From: Ooceraea biroi
Taxonomy: Eukaryota > Arthropoda > Insecta > Hymenoptera > Formicidae
DNA length: 64,000 bases
Direction of reading: 5' to 3'
Assembly (NCBI RefSeq): GCF_003672135.1
Contig: NC_039513.1
Span: 14,969,591-15,033,590, forward strand
The position numbers and the translations under genes are program-made. Below, one piece after another: positions 1 to 12,911 of the stretch (position 1 is its first letter; each line of letters opens with the position of its first letter). Below the pieces are notes generated by a model. The model was not told where the DNA came from and did not search any database. It saw only the letters and a list, made by a program, of their open reading frames with translations.

Positions 1-3000
1 CGTCTTTCCCAGGTTCTCCCTAACATAACAGGTATTATTAAAATTAAATTTATTATTATAAGTTATTATTAAAATTAATTAAAAATTATTATTGTAAAAG
101 AAAAGTTATTATCGTAATATAATCACAGGATATCCTCTTTCTCCTGGCGGTCCTAATGGTCCTGGTAGACCTTGCAATCCAGGCGGACCTTGTTCTCCGG
201 GTTTGCCATCTGCACCTTGAATACCACGTTCGCCAGGATTTCCGGGTTTCCCGGGAGCTCCAGGTCTGCCCGTTACACCACGCGTACCCTGTAATTTTTA
301 TCAACTTTTATGTATATTTTTCAAGCGCACACACATAATGTAAAGAATTTCTATAAACCTGTAATCCTGCAGGCCCAGGTCGTCCAGAATCTCCAGTGCT
401 TCCTTTTGGCCCAACAGCTCCCACGGAACCACGATCACCGGATGGTCCTAGCAATTATTTATAATTGTGCAATATATATGATTTGCGAATAACATATTCA
501 TTATACTACGCTTTAAAAAAGGGAACCTTGAGGTCCGGGAGGTCCATCCGATCCAGGAAGGCCTCGCACTCCAGATACGCCACGTTCTCCAGGAGGTCCT
601 GCAATGCCGATCGGCCCACGCATTCCTCTCTTACCCCTCTTGCCCTCATTTCCAGGAGGTCCCGGAACTCCACGCGGACCAGACATTCCTGGATCGCCCT
701 TCACGCCAGGATCGCCTTTAAAACCTCTTTCACCAGGAAGACCCTGTGAAAATAACATCGAAAAATGCAGTCTAACAGTTTTTTATTTACAAACAGAATA
801 ATAATTATACATACGGGTGCTCCTTTGGCTCCAGAAGCACCAGGATTGCCTGGTGTTCCTGGTTGACCTCGAACTCCCGGAAACCCAGGTACACCAGCGG
901 GTCCTGCCGTCCCAGGTACTCCTTTCTCACCAGGAATTCCGTCTTTGCCCTGAGGACCTTGCGGACCCGTTTCACCAGGCTGTCCTGGACGACCACTTTC
1001 GCCTGTTATTGAAAAATGTTAATTAAAATTTCAAATGAACAAGACACGTTCATGGGAAAAAATTTTCTCCACTTAAAAATATGATAAAATATCTCTCACC
1101 CCGTGGTCCCTGCAAACCCTGACTTCCTGTCGGTCCTTGCGCTCCTTGGTCACCCTTATGTCCAGGACTGCCTGGAAAACCAGGTAAACCAGGTTTACCT
1201 ACCGCACCCTGCGAATGATATCATTGCTATATTCAATAAATTGTGCAGATTGTTACACGCAGGCAATATAAATATCTAACAAGAATTATAGTTTTCCAAA
1301 GCCTGTTTATAAATATATCTAGTTACTTCTCGTATTTTGAAAATATTTTAAACAGTTAACTTACAGGTTGCCCAGGCGAGCCAGCAATTCCATCGGGACC
1401 TCTTAATCCAGAAGGACCTGGCAAGCCTTCTCTGCCTCTTTCACCACGTGGCCCCGCTGGACCCTGCGTCAAGTTAATAAATGTTTTATGAAAATTATTC
1501 TTCCTATTTCTTTATAATCAATTTTCAAAAGAATTGCTCGATAAATATAAAATACATATTTTTCGTGAATTTATTTTAAATTGTATATGGTAATGGCATT
1601 ATTTACGTACTATCGGCCCAACTGGCCCCATTGGTCCAGGAGTACCCATAGATCCTTTTTCACCAGAAGCTCCTTGTTCGCCTTTTGCTCCGTCTAAGCC
1701 CGGGAAACCACGATGGCCTTTTATTCCTGGAAGCCCAGGCATTCCTGGAAGGCCGCGTGGTCCTGCAGGACCAGGCGATCCTGGGGGACCAGTCTCACCA
1801 TCTTCTCCACTAACACCCTGTAAAAACATAAGATGTTTCAGTTAATCTCAATTAAAATACAGAAAATACGAGACATAATAATCTTACGTCTTTTCCGGCC
1901 AGTCCTGGTAAGCCTCTAGGAGCTGGTGCACCAGGAGAACCAGGAGATCCCGGTTCGCCCGGCTCACCACGTGTACCTTGAAAACCCTGCGGACCAGGAG
2001 CACCCGGTGCACCTAAAGCGGAAATATGTAATAATATATGATTATATTTTTGGAGATAATATTAGATAAATTTATTGTGCCTATTAATTTGATTATCAGT
2101 TATTGCATACCTGGAGGACCTCGCGGGCCCATTGGGCCTACTTGCGCTTGAATGTAAGGATACGCATCTGGTCCGTATAATGATGCAGCTGCACCTGTTG
2201 GACCTTTATCTTGATTTTCTTGAGATAATGCCAGTTGTTGATAGTATAGAGACACCTATTATCCATTAACATTTCACATTACATTTGTTAATTATGTTTA
2301 TTACATATTAATATAAATGAATTTAATATATTCAATATAAATCATTTTATCTTTCAAATAAGTATATACGCAATCGTATTTTATAAAAATATAAGAACTA
2401 TTTTTTGAGAAATTATAATAAAGCTTCTCTTACATCAGGTACGGCTCCAGGAGGACCAGGTGCTCCTGGAATTCCGGGAGTTCCGGGTTGTCCAGGAAAT
2501 CCTGAGTCGCCTGGACGGCCACTATCTCCGGGTCGACCAGGTTCACCCTATGAATTTTTATTTTTATAAAATTTGCAAACAGTTTTTCAAAAAATCGCCT
2601 AGTATCTAATTTTATAGATTACTTACCCGTGGACCAGCTATCGCTACAGAACTGTACATGTTGCTTTCGCCAGGTAAAATTTCCGTAGGTGAAAACTGAA
2701 AAAACAAATATCTATTGTTTTGTAAATTCTAATTTCTTTAAATTATCGGTTGTCAAATACTTACTGATAGATCTTGTTCGGATGTAGAATTAATTTCTGC
2801 CAAACCTGAAAGAACATAATTATTATACCTCAAGAATAAAAATAAAAAAATATTTTTATAATAAAAATAATATTTTTAGATTTTTTCTACATAGAAACAC
2901 AAAAAAATATTAATTTATCACTCACCACGATCATAAAATCGTGTTGACGCCGGTACCGGTAAGTCTGTAGGCGCTTCCGGTCTGTGCGTACTATTTATCG

Positions 3001-3867
3001 ATGATATTACAGCAGGTGATGGTGACGTCGAAGTCTCTAAAATAAACGAATATCATCTTATTATCACAGAAAGATTAAGATTATTTCTTGCTTGAAACAT
3101 CAGAATGACAAAAAACGCGGAAGCTTCAACCTGGAAACCAGAACTGATCCTTTAATATTCATGCGCGCATGTGGAGAAATACAAGCTAAACCGGAAACTG
3201 TCTTTAATCATGAGTCATATTAAATCGCATACTTAATAGGCTGAAGTAAATGGTATTAATTACATTGTTCTGATTAAAGCAAGCGACTAATCGTTTTATA
3301 TAGCGCCTTAACAAGATTGATCTCTGACCAGCCAAAAGCTTCCGGTGTTCCGCGGAACTATTGGCTGTTAAATTAAATTTCCTTTATACAAATAAAATTA
3401 ATGTGAATATTATGTTTTAATTCATTGCATATTAATATTAATAATATTAACTAAACGTGTATTGTCTCACTAATAGTTATTTTCTTTGTAATAATCATGG
3501 TCAACAAAAAGGATAATCAAACGTTGTTAAATGTACATGTAAAATCTCGATAAAATAAATTATTAAAAAAAATAAAAAGTTTTTGTTCAAATATTATTTC
3601 TTTTTTCTCCTTCGACTTTTTGCGCGGTCTACTGTTTCATCTAAATCCAGGATTAAAAGGTGCCTCACCGTTCTTTTCTTCGTAGTCGCTGTAATTTTCG
3701 TAGTAGTCGTAATCATAATCACTCCTCTCAGGTTGCTGTGCCTGCACTTCCGGCTTGGATCGTTGTTTCCTCAGTCGATTCTTCACAGCGCTCACTTGAT
3801 CCGGCAACAGCAACAGCAGCTGGACCAGGAGAAGCCCTGTGGCCAGCTTTAGGGCCCGCCGCCTCAT
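1..3867 (-). CDS. Fibrillar procollagen alpha chain, 5' part (gene runs off left edge)
   Basis: Extracellular fibril-forming collagen. Read on the minus strand, exons join in frame with GT-AG sites: 3867-3669, 3036-2926, 2805-2765, 2695-2627, 2547-2434, 2255-2111, 2012-1888, 1817-1611, 1463-1365, 1208-1100, 1002-815, 743-527, 447-359, 288-127 and 19-1 (partial). Exon 1 starts with MRRRALKLATGLLLVQLLLL, a signal peptide, followed by a basic stretch and a Tyr/Asp/Glu-rich stretch. Exons 2-4 are linker without cysteine. Exon 5 is a short Gly-X-Y minor helix. Exon 6 is a telopeptide-like segment (VSLYYQQLALSQ) that enters the major helix at GPMGPRGPPG. The run GPQGFQ..GEPGEPG and the later KGHRGF match the start of vertebrate type I/III helices closely, so this is a fibrillar rather than a type IV or XV/XVIII chain. 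About 400 of the usual ~1,014 helix residues are present; the rest and the C-propeptide lie outside. Exons of 99 and 162 nt fit the ancestral 54/45-nt pattern. One Gly position is Ala (1921-1923). Confidence 0.93.
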
Positions 3868-6181
3868 CGAAAGGTCTCGCTATCTCTCTTTCTCTCCTTG
3901 TCTGTCTATCCGGCAAGGGTGAAATAAAGGACTTCACTGGAGAACGTAGGAAATGTAGATCCTAATTCCGATTCGCCTCTATTGGGAGGCTGAGGGCGAC
4001 TAGACTCGTGACAACCGGCGTATCATCTATTTAGCAGATGGTCTGCACGATGTAGGGGAGGTCATCATCCGCCGTTTTACAAAGCACACGCGGTGCTCTC
4101 GCCGGCGCCGTCTTATTCCGCAACTACCCTCTCATCGTCTCTCTTCCGTATTGTCTTTCTTCGGACCTATATTCTTCGTTTCCTTCCTCGTTTGCTCCCG
4201 TCAATGAATCATTTCTGTTCTTCCCTGTAGAAAATAAACAAAAATAGTTCAATTTGATGCAAAATAACACCACAAAGAAATTAAAACTTTTATTATAAAT
4301 TTCCATATTAATTATATCGTTAAATAACATCAGGGCATCACAATAATAATAATAATATAAGAGAATTAAATTATATCCAATCTTTGATCGCAAATATATT
4401 TAACATATTTTAGTTTTATTTCAACTTGTATTATATAATATATTTTATAATTGTAATACCTCTTTTGATTCCATCAAATGAAACGATTTCAAGACGCCGA
4501 GATATTGGAATCTTTAACAAGTCAGTCGCATTTTGCTTTAGCCGCCCCGTACGCATCCTTGCACTCAAACACGCATCCAATCCATTGAAATGTGAGTTGC
4601 AACGACCTACTTCATGATAAGTGTACCGCCTCATTTTTATCAGTTAGCTAGAAGTACTCGGGATACTGAGACGCAGCCGTTTCCACTTAATAAGTTTATT
4701 AAACGACAATCATCATTTTGGCCGCATTCCCGGAGCGTGTCTTACTTTACAAGGCGTTAACGGCAATAGACTGCATTGACCCGCACCTTCTGCTTTCGTT
4801 ACTAGTCTCTATAAATCAGAGTTGCTACTATGTTTTTAATGCAAGTAAGCAGGACGATGCAATCGGCACAGTTTCGTCATAAAATTCATATTGATACTCA
4901 ACTGCTGATACCTTGCTTATACATATTTAGATTTCATTTTCTTTTAGTTTATTTGGTTTATAAATTGATCTAAGTACATGAGACAAATCATGTACTTTGA
5001 TCAATTTAATTACTTCCGTTGTTAGTAAAATATTCCTCATTTTTTATATTAAACAATTTAAATAATTCTTTTGTTTTAGAAAAACGTATATGATAAAATT
5101 ATAAAACAAAAAGAGAAATAGTTAATCAATATTAACGTATTATATATAGCTTAAAATTGGGTTCCTCCACAGTTGGATATAATATATAAAAATAAATATA
5201 GAAAAATAATAAAAGAAATTTAATTGAATGGATTATACTATAAATAAATATGCGGATTGTCTGTAATTGAAAATTGTTTTCAAATCTCGGCGAATATTTC
5301 TTTTGCAGTTCGCATTGTGCCATTTTCATTGTGTCTTTAATTGTTGTGTTACGATTAAGACAAATGCGTCAGATGTGCACTGATGGGAACTCCAGATCTG
5401 AGTAAGATCATCGGACTAATGCAATCATGACGGACAGCAGTAATTGCTCTAAATATTGTGGTAATATCAAATTCATCAATTGTCAAGTTAGACATGTTTA
5501 CAAAAACCTTGGATCTTTTGAACCTAATATCAATTAACATGTTTCACATTAAAGGAGACTGAAACAACGAAAATATTAAAAGTCTTGTGAATTATATTTA
5601 CCAAATAACAATGTGTACATACACCAATCACAGATTAAAATATTAAGTCTTGTAAATGATATTTAACAAATTCATATCGACGTGTACCAATCGCAGATTA
5701 GTGATAATTAGTGATACATTAGTGATACATTAGTGATAATAATAGTGATACATTAAGTTGCCTTATATTGCATGTTCGAGATTGCACTTTAAATTATTAT
5801 AATATTTAAATAAAGAGGTATGTTTTTAATAATTACACTGAGATCAAAGTAAATCTAAATCAATATCTAAAAATAAATAATATATATATATATAATGATA
5901 AAATATTAATATATAAAATGATTGTATATAATAATTAAAAAAGAATAAATACGATTTTAACGTAAATTATTTCTAAAAATAACATAGTAATGATATTAAT
6001 AATATTAATCGATTGTCAAATTACGTTTCCTGCTTTGTGATTGTAAAATTGATCTAAAACTAATTATTAATATATAAAATACTTATATATAATAATTAAA
6101 AAGAAACAAATACAATTATAAATTATTTCAGAAAATAACATAGTAATGATATTAACATTATTAATCATCAATTTGTCAAAT
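3868..6181. other. Intergenic: collagen 5' flank and SMC1-like 3' flank
   Basis: No convincing coding exon seen. The collagen 5' UTR and promoter should lie in about 3868-4120, which is GC-richer than its surroundings. The rest is AT-rich. Two diverged direct duplications occur here, at 5565-5720 and 5930-6210 (listed separately). Confidence 0.5.
5565..5755. repeat. Diverged direct duplication with TAGTGATACAT microrepeat
   Basis: A segment reading roughly 'aatattaaaagtcttgtgaa..accaatcacagatta' is followed by a second, similar copy ('atattaagtcttgtaaatg..accaatcgcagatta'). After these come several short copies of tagtgatacatt. The similarity is visible by eye. No function is inferred. Confidence 0.6.
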
Positions 6182-6210
6182 TTACTTTCTTGCTTTGGGA
6201 TTGTTCAATA
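5930..6210. repeat. Direct duplication of the SMC1-like terminal-exon tail and 3' flank
   Basis: The stretch at about 5930-6050 (aataattaaaaaagaataaa .. ataacatagtaatgatatta .. cctgctttgtgattgt) is repeated at about 6090-6210 (aataattaaaaagaaacaaa .. ataacatagtaatgatatta .. cttgctttgggattgt). The second copy includes the stop codon of the SMC1-like gene (6182-6184). The first copy is therefore a duplicated 3' end lying downstream of the gene, with small indels. Confidence 0.65.
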
Positions 6211-9200
6211 AAAAAGCAAACATATTACTGTTGAGAATTACTACATCAGGCTGAAATAAAAGATAAGCAATGTAATCGCGGAACAAGTGTCGTGAAATAA
6301 TATAAATGAACAACTTACCTCAGTGGTAATTCCTATAATAGCATCTGCATTTATTTGCAGCATTTCTTGGAAAGTTATTATGATAAATTGCATAGTCTTC
6401 GCTTGAGATTTAATGTAGCGAACGATATTTTTAATGTTTCTCTTATCTAATGCCGCGTCACTCTCATCCATGATAAAGAACGGTGTTGGTTTAAAACTGC
6501 AAATAAAGAAATATCGTAACTATTTCTGGTGGAAAGGATCATCGACTTTCGGCTAGTGTGCACACGACAGAATAAAGTGTTTTGATGTTACATATAAGAG
6601 GCGTACCGTTGCATTGCAAATAGCAACGCCAGACTAGCAAGTGTTCTTTCCCCACCGGACAGATGTTGCATTGGCTGAAAACGTTTATTTGGCGGGATAC
6701 AGCTGAAATTTATAGTGCCAGCGTACGGTTCCTCGGGATTTTCCGGTAAGATAAGTGCTTGTGCGGATTCATCATTAACCAAACCCTAAAAATTAAATGT
6801 AACAACAATGGCGATACATAGAGATATCTTTTATGTAATACACTATTTGAATGACGTTACAGGACGAATATGAAATTAAGTACTGACCTTGTATATGGAA
6901 TCTATTTCCGTAGAAATGCACTCCAGACAATCCGAGAATAGTTTGTACCTCGTCATTTTTACTTTCTCGAACTGCACTTTTAGATAGTTTGCTTGTTGGC
7001 GTAATTCTTGAAACTGTGCATTTGCCTCATGTATTTGTTCCGCTATCGACAGCACCTTTTCCTGAGCCTGAACATTTATTTAAATTGATGATATGATACT
7101 GACTTTTAAGTTGATGAACATTATATACCTTAAAATTGGGTTTCTTCATGGTGTCGAGCTCATTTTTAATTTTCTCGACCTTTTCATCAAGCCGTTTAAC
7201 AGTGTCTTGTAGATCTTCTTCGGTCTTATTACGTATCTCGTCGGGACATTGTGAAAAATCGACCTCGGTTAACATCTCCCGATCAATCGACGATTCCGTA
7301 TTTAATACGTTTCCGATCAAATTTGAGCCACTACTAAAAGTACTACTTAAAAAGTCTCTTGGCTGACCTTCGCTCGGCAACATGGGGATGTTAATATCTT
7401 CAATCTGTGAAAATAATTGCATTGCAAAAAGTAGTTTTTTGATAAAATATTTAACACTTATCGGATTGAACGGAAGCAAAATTCTAACGCAAAGATTTGT
7501 GTTAATTCTTAATTAAAAGTTTTGTGTTCGAATTTTGTTTAAAAAATCTATACGGACGATATCTTAACAAGATTTTAAAAGCAAGTATTTCCTTTCAAAG
7601 TTTGCTAACCTTGCATTCTTTGAATACAGTTTTGCACTCCACCTTCTTCTGTTTTGTCGTGTTCTGCACCAGAATGTGCATTCTTCGACTGTTAACGTAC
7701 AATTCTTCGACGTTATCCAACTGCGATTTACATAGAGCCAAATCGTTTTTCATAGTCTCTAAATTATTGTTTATGCCTGCGCGCTTGTTATTTAATTCCG
7801 ACAACTTCGTTTCTTTTTGTTCAATAACAATTTTTATACCGTTCTCTTTCGCACGCGTGTCATTCAATTTTACATTGGCTTGCAGCGCGGCAGTTTTCCA
7901 TTTTATTATTGTACCTATTCATGAAAAATTTATTCATACATAAATATATTAATATCTATAAGTAATACACCACAAGAATATAATAGAATTTTTTAGTGTA
8001 CTAGTCATATCGCGTTCTCTTTCGAAACTCAATTGATTCTCGATGCGATCGGATTGCTCTTCAAGCTCCAGTTGCTTCTTTTTTTGTTCTTTATAAGTCC
8101 TAAAAATGGATATTACATAAGTATAGTTCTCACATATATCCAAGACTCGAACGAGGATTAAACGTACCGTAGATTAGTCTTCTCGTAGTAACTAATATTT
8201 GGCACATTAATATCTTTACAAAAATTGGCAAAAATATCATCTTCAACTGCACTGATGTGTCTCTTCATGTCTCCTATTTCCTCATCGTTTTCTTCCACCT
8301 TGCGCTCAATTTCCGATATGATTGTCTGAAAATTATAAAAATGATAAAAACATTTGTCCGTTACAAAAGTCAGAAATTTCAAATATATAATATGCCGCAA
8401 TGCATACATTTAATCTTGACAGTTCCGTATTACACGCGCTTAATTCTTTGCGCGCACTGGCAATCTCCTTCTCCTACAAAAATGCAATTTCATACATTAT
8501 TGAACGATACGTTTATCTAAATAAACAATAAAAATATCACATGTAGCATATTTAATTAAAGACAAATTGTTGCCGTTTCAATTCCATACAGCGTCTTTCA
8601 TATCCGCCTCCATGTAATGATTTTTAAGAGCGACTCCTTTGATTTGTATATCACTTTCATTAAGCTCGGATTGCACGTGAGAAGGTACTGGCAGACTTCT
8701 GAGCTCCTGCACTAATTGTGCCTGAAATTGTGTGTATTACATAAAATGTTACGTACATTAATTATTTGATATTCAAATCTTGCCAAAAAAAAACAATAAC
8801 CTTTCGATTCTTCAATGAAGCCACCTGCTGATCTCCCCATTGTTTAGCTTTCACAGCTAAATCAGCCTCTCCACCAGATATCAAACCACTTTTGCCAAAT
8901 AAACATCCGTCCAATGAAACGCACTAAATCAGAATAATTATGTAACAAGTACTACAGTTATAATAAATATAGAGGAATTATTGTAATAATAAATATTACA
9001 TTGTAACGTCTATGCCAAATTTCAAAGGCCAATTTTCTCGTGTCTTCCGCTGTCTCGCAAACTAAAGTGTTTTCGGTAACAAATAAAACCGCCTTGCTTA
9101 TTTCCGGGGACAAGATATCTATCACGTCGTATAATAATTTTACATTTGGCAACTCTTGAACGGAGCTGTTGATCAATAATCACGTTAGATTATAAAAAGG

Positions 9201-12093
9201 AACGTACTTTTTCGTATTTTTTTTTTGTTAATTTGATTAATCCCTTACCGCAATTTTTCTTTCAAGGTAACCGTTTTTAACGAGTCAAGCGGTAGAAAAA
9301 GCTCAACGTCCAAGCATTCGCTTTTCAAAAATTCAATACAGCGTTTTGCTGTGTCCGTGCTATCGACAACGATACCGTGAAAATATCTTTTAAGGACCTT
9401 CGTCACCGCGATATTGTAACGTGGATGAACGGGCTTGCACAAATTACATAAACGGTCATACTGAAAAATGAAATACATGATTGTTATTATTGTAATAATA
9501 ATTATAATTGTTTAAGTTCTGCTAATAATTATAACAGAAATAGTACCACGCCGGAAAAGGACTCTTTTAGTCTTTTCATTATCATAGCTTTTCTCGTTTG
9601 ATGCGAAACCGTGTAACTATCGATATCAGATTCGCGAAGTTCCTCTGAAACTTTTGCCACGTCACTCTCTAAGGATGACACTCTAAGTTGTATTGTGGCA
9701 AGTTTTGCGCTTAGTTCCGCCTTTTTTGCTGTCATTCGCGTTACAGTTGCCACGGATTCGGTATGTACATCGCGCAACTTCTTGAATCGCTCTTCGTGAT
9801 CTTTCTTCATTAACGTAATTCGCTCTGCTTTATCCTCTAATTCCTGCTTACGTCTATTACAATCATCAAGCTTATCGCGATTCGCTTGCTGATTGCGCGT
9901 CAAGTTATTTATCTCCGTTACAATACCCTTCATTCTATTCTCAGCTTCGGTTTTCAAGTTCATGTAACGTTCAACCTTCACGGAGAGGTTTTTGTAGTAA
10001 AAATTTATTAGAACGTGATAAAAGAGAGCAGACGAAATCATATATGATTATTCATTTTTATAGTAATATATTAAATATTTATAGTATTATTTTAATTATT
10101 AAATATTAAATATTTATAGTAATATTTTAATTATTTAAAATATTACTGTAAAATGTAAGTACGTGATACCTGAGAGTTGCTGAGTTCTATGTCTTCCTCC
10201 GACTCCCTTGTTTCTCTTAGTTTCATACATTCGACGTTTGTCTTCTCCAATTCATTTTCCAATTCTTCAATGGCTTTCTTGTTGGCGTCCTGTGCTTTAT
10301 TCGCATTGTCTAGAGATGCGTGAGCGAAATCACACTTCTTCTGCCAATATGAGGTAGTTTCCTCGAATGTAACATATGCTGTCCTCTTTTCTTGAATAAC
10401 CTTTTCTAACTTCGCGATGCTCGACTCAACATCTTCGAGAGAGGCGGACAATTCCTTAAGCTCTAGTTTTTTCTCTTTTAATGACTTCGTCCCGTTGCTT
10501 TTCTCGAACAGGTGCTCATCGATTTGTAATTTTACTTCTCTCTCTCTAATTCGCAAGGTCTCGAGTGTCTTCTTAATGAGCAACAATCGATATAGTTGAA
10601 ATTTTGTTTTTTCCTCTACCTGTGACATGTGAGATGCATTTTCTCACGAAGCAAAGAAAACAAATTCTCGCGAAGAATTTTATGGAAATTGAAAATAAAT
10701 ATAGCAAGATACGTACATATTGTTTCAGCAACTCCGTGTACTTCTCCGCTTCCGCTCTCTCTTCTTTAGCGCTTTGTTTCTGCAACAATAGCTGCTTTCT
10801 CATTTGTCGCACAAATTGTGCTTCTCCCTCCACTTTCTGAACTTCTAACTTTAATCTGTCGTCAGAGCACAGTGAATGCAGGAGATCCTATGACCAAGAT
10901 TTGTGACAATCGTTAAGCTAAAAGTATACCTAGTGTAATCCGCCTTGAGCACCTCCGAACCACTGAACTGTTCTAACATTTCAGTCAGCTCCTTTGGAGT
11001 TTTCATTGCAATGCATTCGATGTAGCCCTGTGGCACCAAAAAGTTGCCTGTCTTTATATCTAAATTCAAATTCCTCAGTTCAGTCATATAAAAATCATGA
11101 GTGACAATCTGCAAGGTGAACAATTAGCATGTGAATAAAACAAACAAAATTAATGAAATGAATAAAATTTCAGAAATTGAAAAATTACTAGAATAACAAT
11201 TATTGGAATTACTATTTATTAATTATAAAAAAATTATAAATTATAAAATTACTAAATTATTAGAAGTTATTAGAAAACCAGCAATACAGAGCTTATGCAC
11301 ATATAAATTTATATAAAAACTTGTAAACGTAACATTTTATTTGAAATTTAAATTATTAAATATTAAAAATTAAAAAACTTTATGTGGATATCGTCATGTA
11401 CAAGTCTACCTTGTCGTCTATTTCGTATTGACTGCTTTCGCCGTGTATCATCCTCTTGAAACTCCTTTCTTTATCATCAATTTTAAGTATCATCACTACG
11501 ACTCTAGGGCACAAATGTCAAACAATTAAGCACGATAAAAGCGTAATTAACAAATAAAGAAAAAATTTTCTATTACACTTCCGTTACTGGGCTTTTAAGC
11601 ATAGCTCCATGAGCAAGCTCGCTGGGGTGTTGAACGCGCAATTCGCTCGACTTCTCTCCCAATACAAATCTTACAGCATCTATGATATTTGATTTTCCTA
11701 AAAAATACGGAGAAAGTGCACAATTCAACTGAAAATGAGATTGAGAAGGTGCACGAGGGAATCCGCAAAATACTAAATATATTAAAAGTTACAGAATAAT
11801 TTAAAAAAAAAATAGAAAAGAAAAAAAGAAGCACCAAAGTTGCTTTGGAAATCCCTCTAATTAAAAAACATAAAAAAATAATAGAAAAAAAGGAAGGAGG
11901 TAATTCAGTGTATAACGGAATTTCGTTTCTCATCGAGTGAACCTCGGAGCCGAACAGAGTTCCGAAATTCGGCGATAATCTTACCAGATCCATTTGGACC
12001 CATGACCACGGTAAACGGCTGGATGGGGCCGATTATCACTCCACCCCGGAATGACTTAAAGTTGTCGAGCGTGATGGTTTTTAAGGAAATCAT
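6182..12093 (-). CDS. SMC1 paralogue (diverged tandem duplicate of SMC1; junction of exons 2/3 not in frame)
   Basis: Structural maintenance of chromosomes ATPase, SMC1 type, on the minus strand. The start ATG at 12093 opens MISLKTITLDNFKSFRGG. Walker A GPNGSGKSN spans exon 1 (12093-11985) and exon 2 (11697-11579). Exons 4 (11108-10930) to 9 carry the first coiled coil and the hinge. GLISGGEADLA (about 8880) is the hinge end. The second coiled coil covers about 8720-6890. The signature motif LSGGERTLASLALLFAM is near 6640, Walker B FFIMDESDAALD near 6460, and the last exon ends at TAA 6184-6182. Twenty exons can be traced and match the neighbouring SMC1 one for one, often with identical lengths (179, 139, 429, 212, 123 nt). 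The exception is exon 2, which is 2 nt shorter. It ends in phase 0 while exon 3 (11503-11410) opens in phase 2, so normal splicing gives a stop. Skipping exon 3 restores the frame. The product could be a cohesin variant; alternatively this is a young pseudogene or contains a sequence error. Confidence 0.85.
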
Positions 12094-12911
12094 GATTTTC
12101 CGGACGCGATTTTCGTCGAGTACAGAATGAGAAGTACAGTCGATTGTAGATTCGTGGATTCAGAATAACCACACCAATTACCACAATGCACCGTACCAAT
12201 GCAGTCTTATCAGTCTTATTTATAATTGATTTTTTTTAAATAGTTATCTCGGATGAGACAAAAAACGCCTTCAACCTTCCCTTATTTATAATTGGTTTCG
12301 CGAAAAGGTTAATATACAAATGACTAGTCTGTTCTTTTATAGCTGCACTGCTGAACTGGTGCAATGAGCTGGAGTGAGAAAGAATATACTTGTCTCGCTT
12401 TAACCTATGGCGCCAGTTCGGCAGCTATAACAACAGACCGATGAGAACGTGATCGCTCCATTATTATTCAAACATAAATTTACATTTAATTAGGCAATTT
12501 CATAATTTCACGTGTAATATCTAACAAATGATTTATTTATTATTTTTAATATTTGTTGTTCTAATATTTGTCAGTATCATAACTAAAAACACGCAACGGC
12601 AAATTAAGCCTGGAAAGATGCGTCCCGCTGTGATTTTCAATTTTTTTAGATTTTTGCACAAGTTTTTATTAAAGTTAAATTTAAAACTTATTTACATCAT
12701 TCACACTGCACATAACTTATACATTTCACACTCGTAATTTCTGATACTTATTATCTAGTCCTCTAAAAAGTATATCAGCAAGCTTCAGTAATGTTCTCTA
12801 ATAAATTTTACGGACGAGAATAAACTGAATCTATAAGTATAATTAACGTAATGTATAACTTCGCTACATGTATGTAAAAAGAAATAATTATCTGCTTTAA
12901 ATAGTAAGTTT
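12094..12911. other. Spacer between the two SMC1 genes
   Basis: About 0.8 kb, holding the 5' flank of the SMC1-like gene and the 3' end of SMC1. It is AT-rich toward 12912, as expected for a 3' UTR. No further coding sequence is seen. The promoter of the left copy must lie in this gap or inside SMC1. Confidence 0.5.

Noticed and set aside
6182..12093. Left SMC1 copy as a plain processed pseudogene
   Set aside because: It keeps introns at matching positions and intact ATPase motifs, so it arose by genomic duplication; only one junction is problematic.
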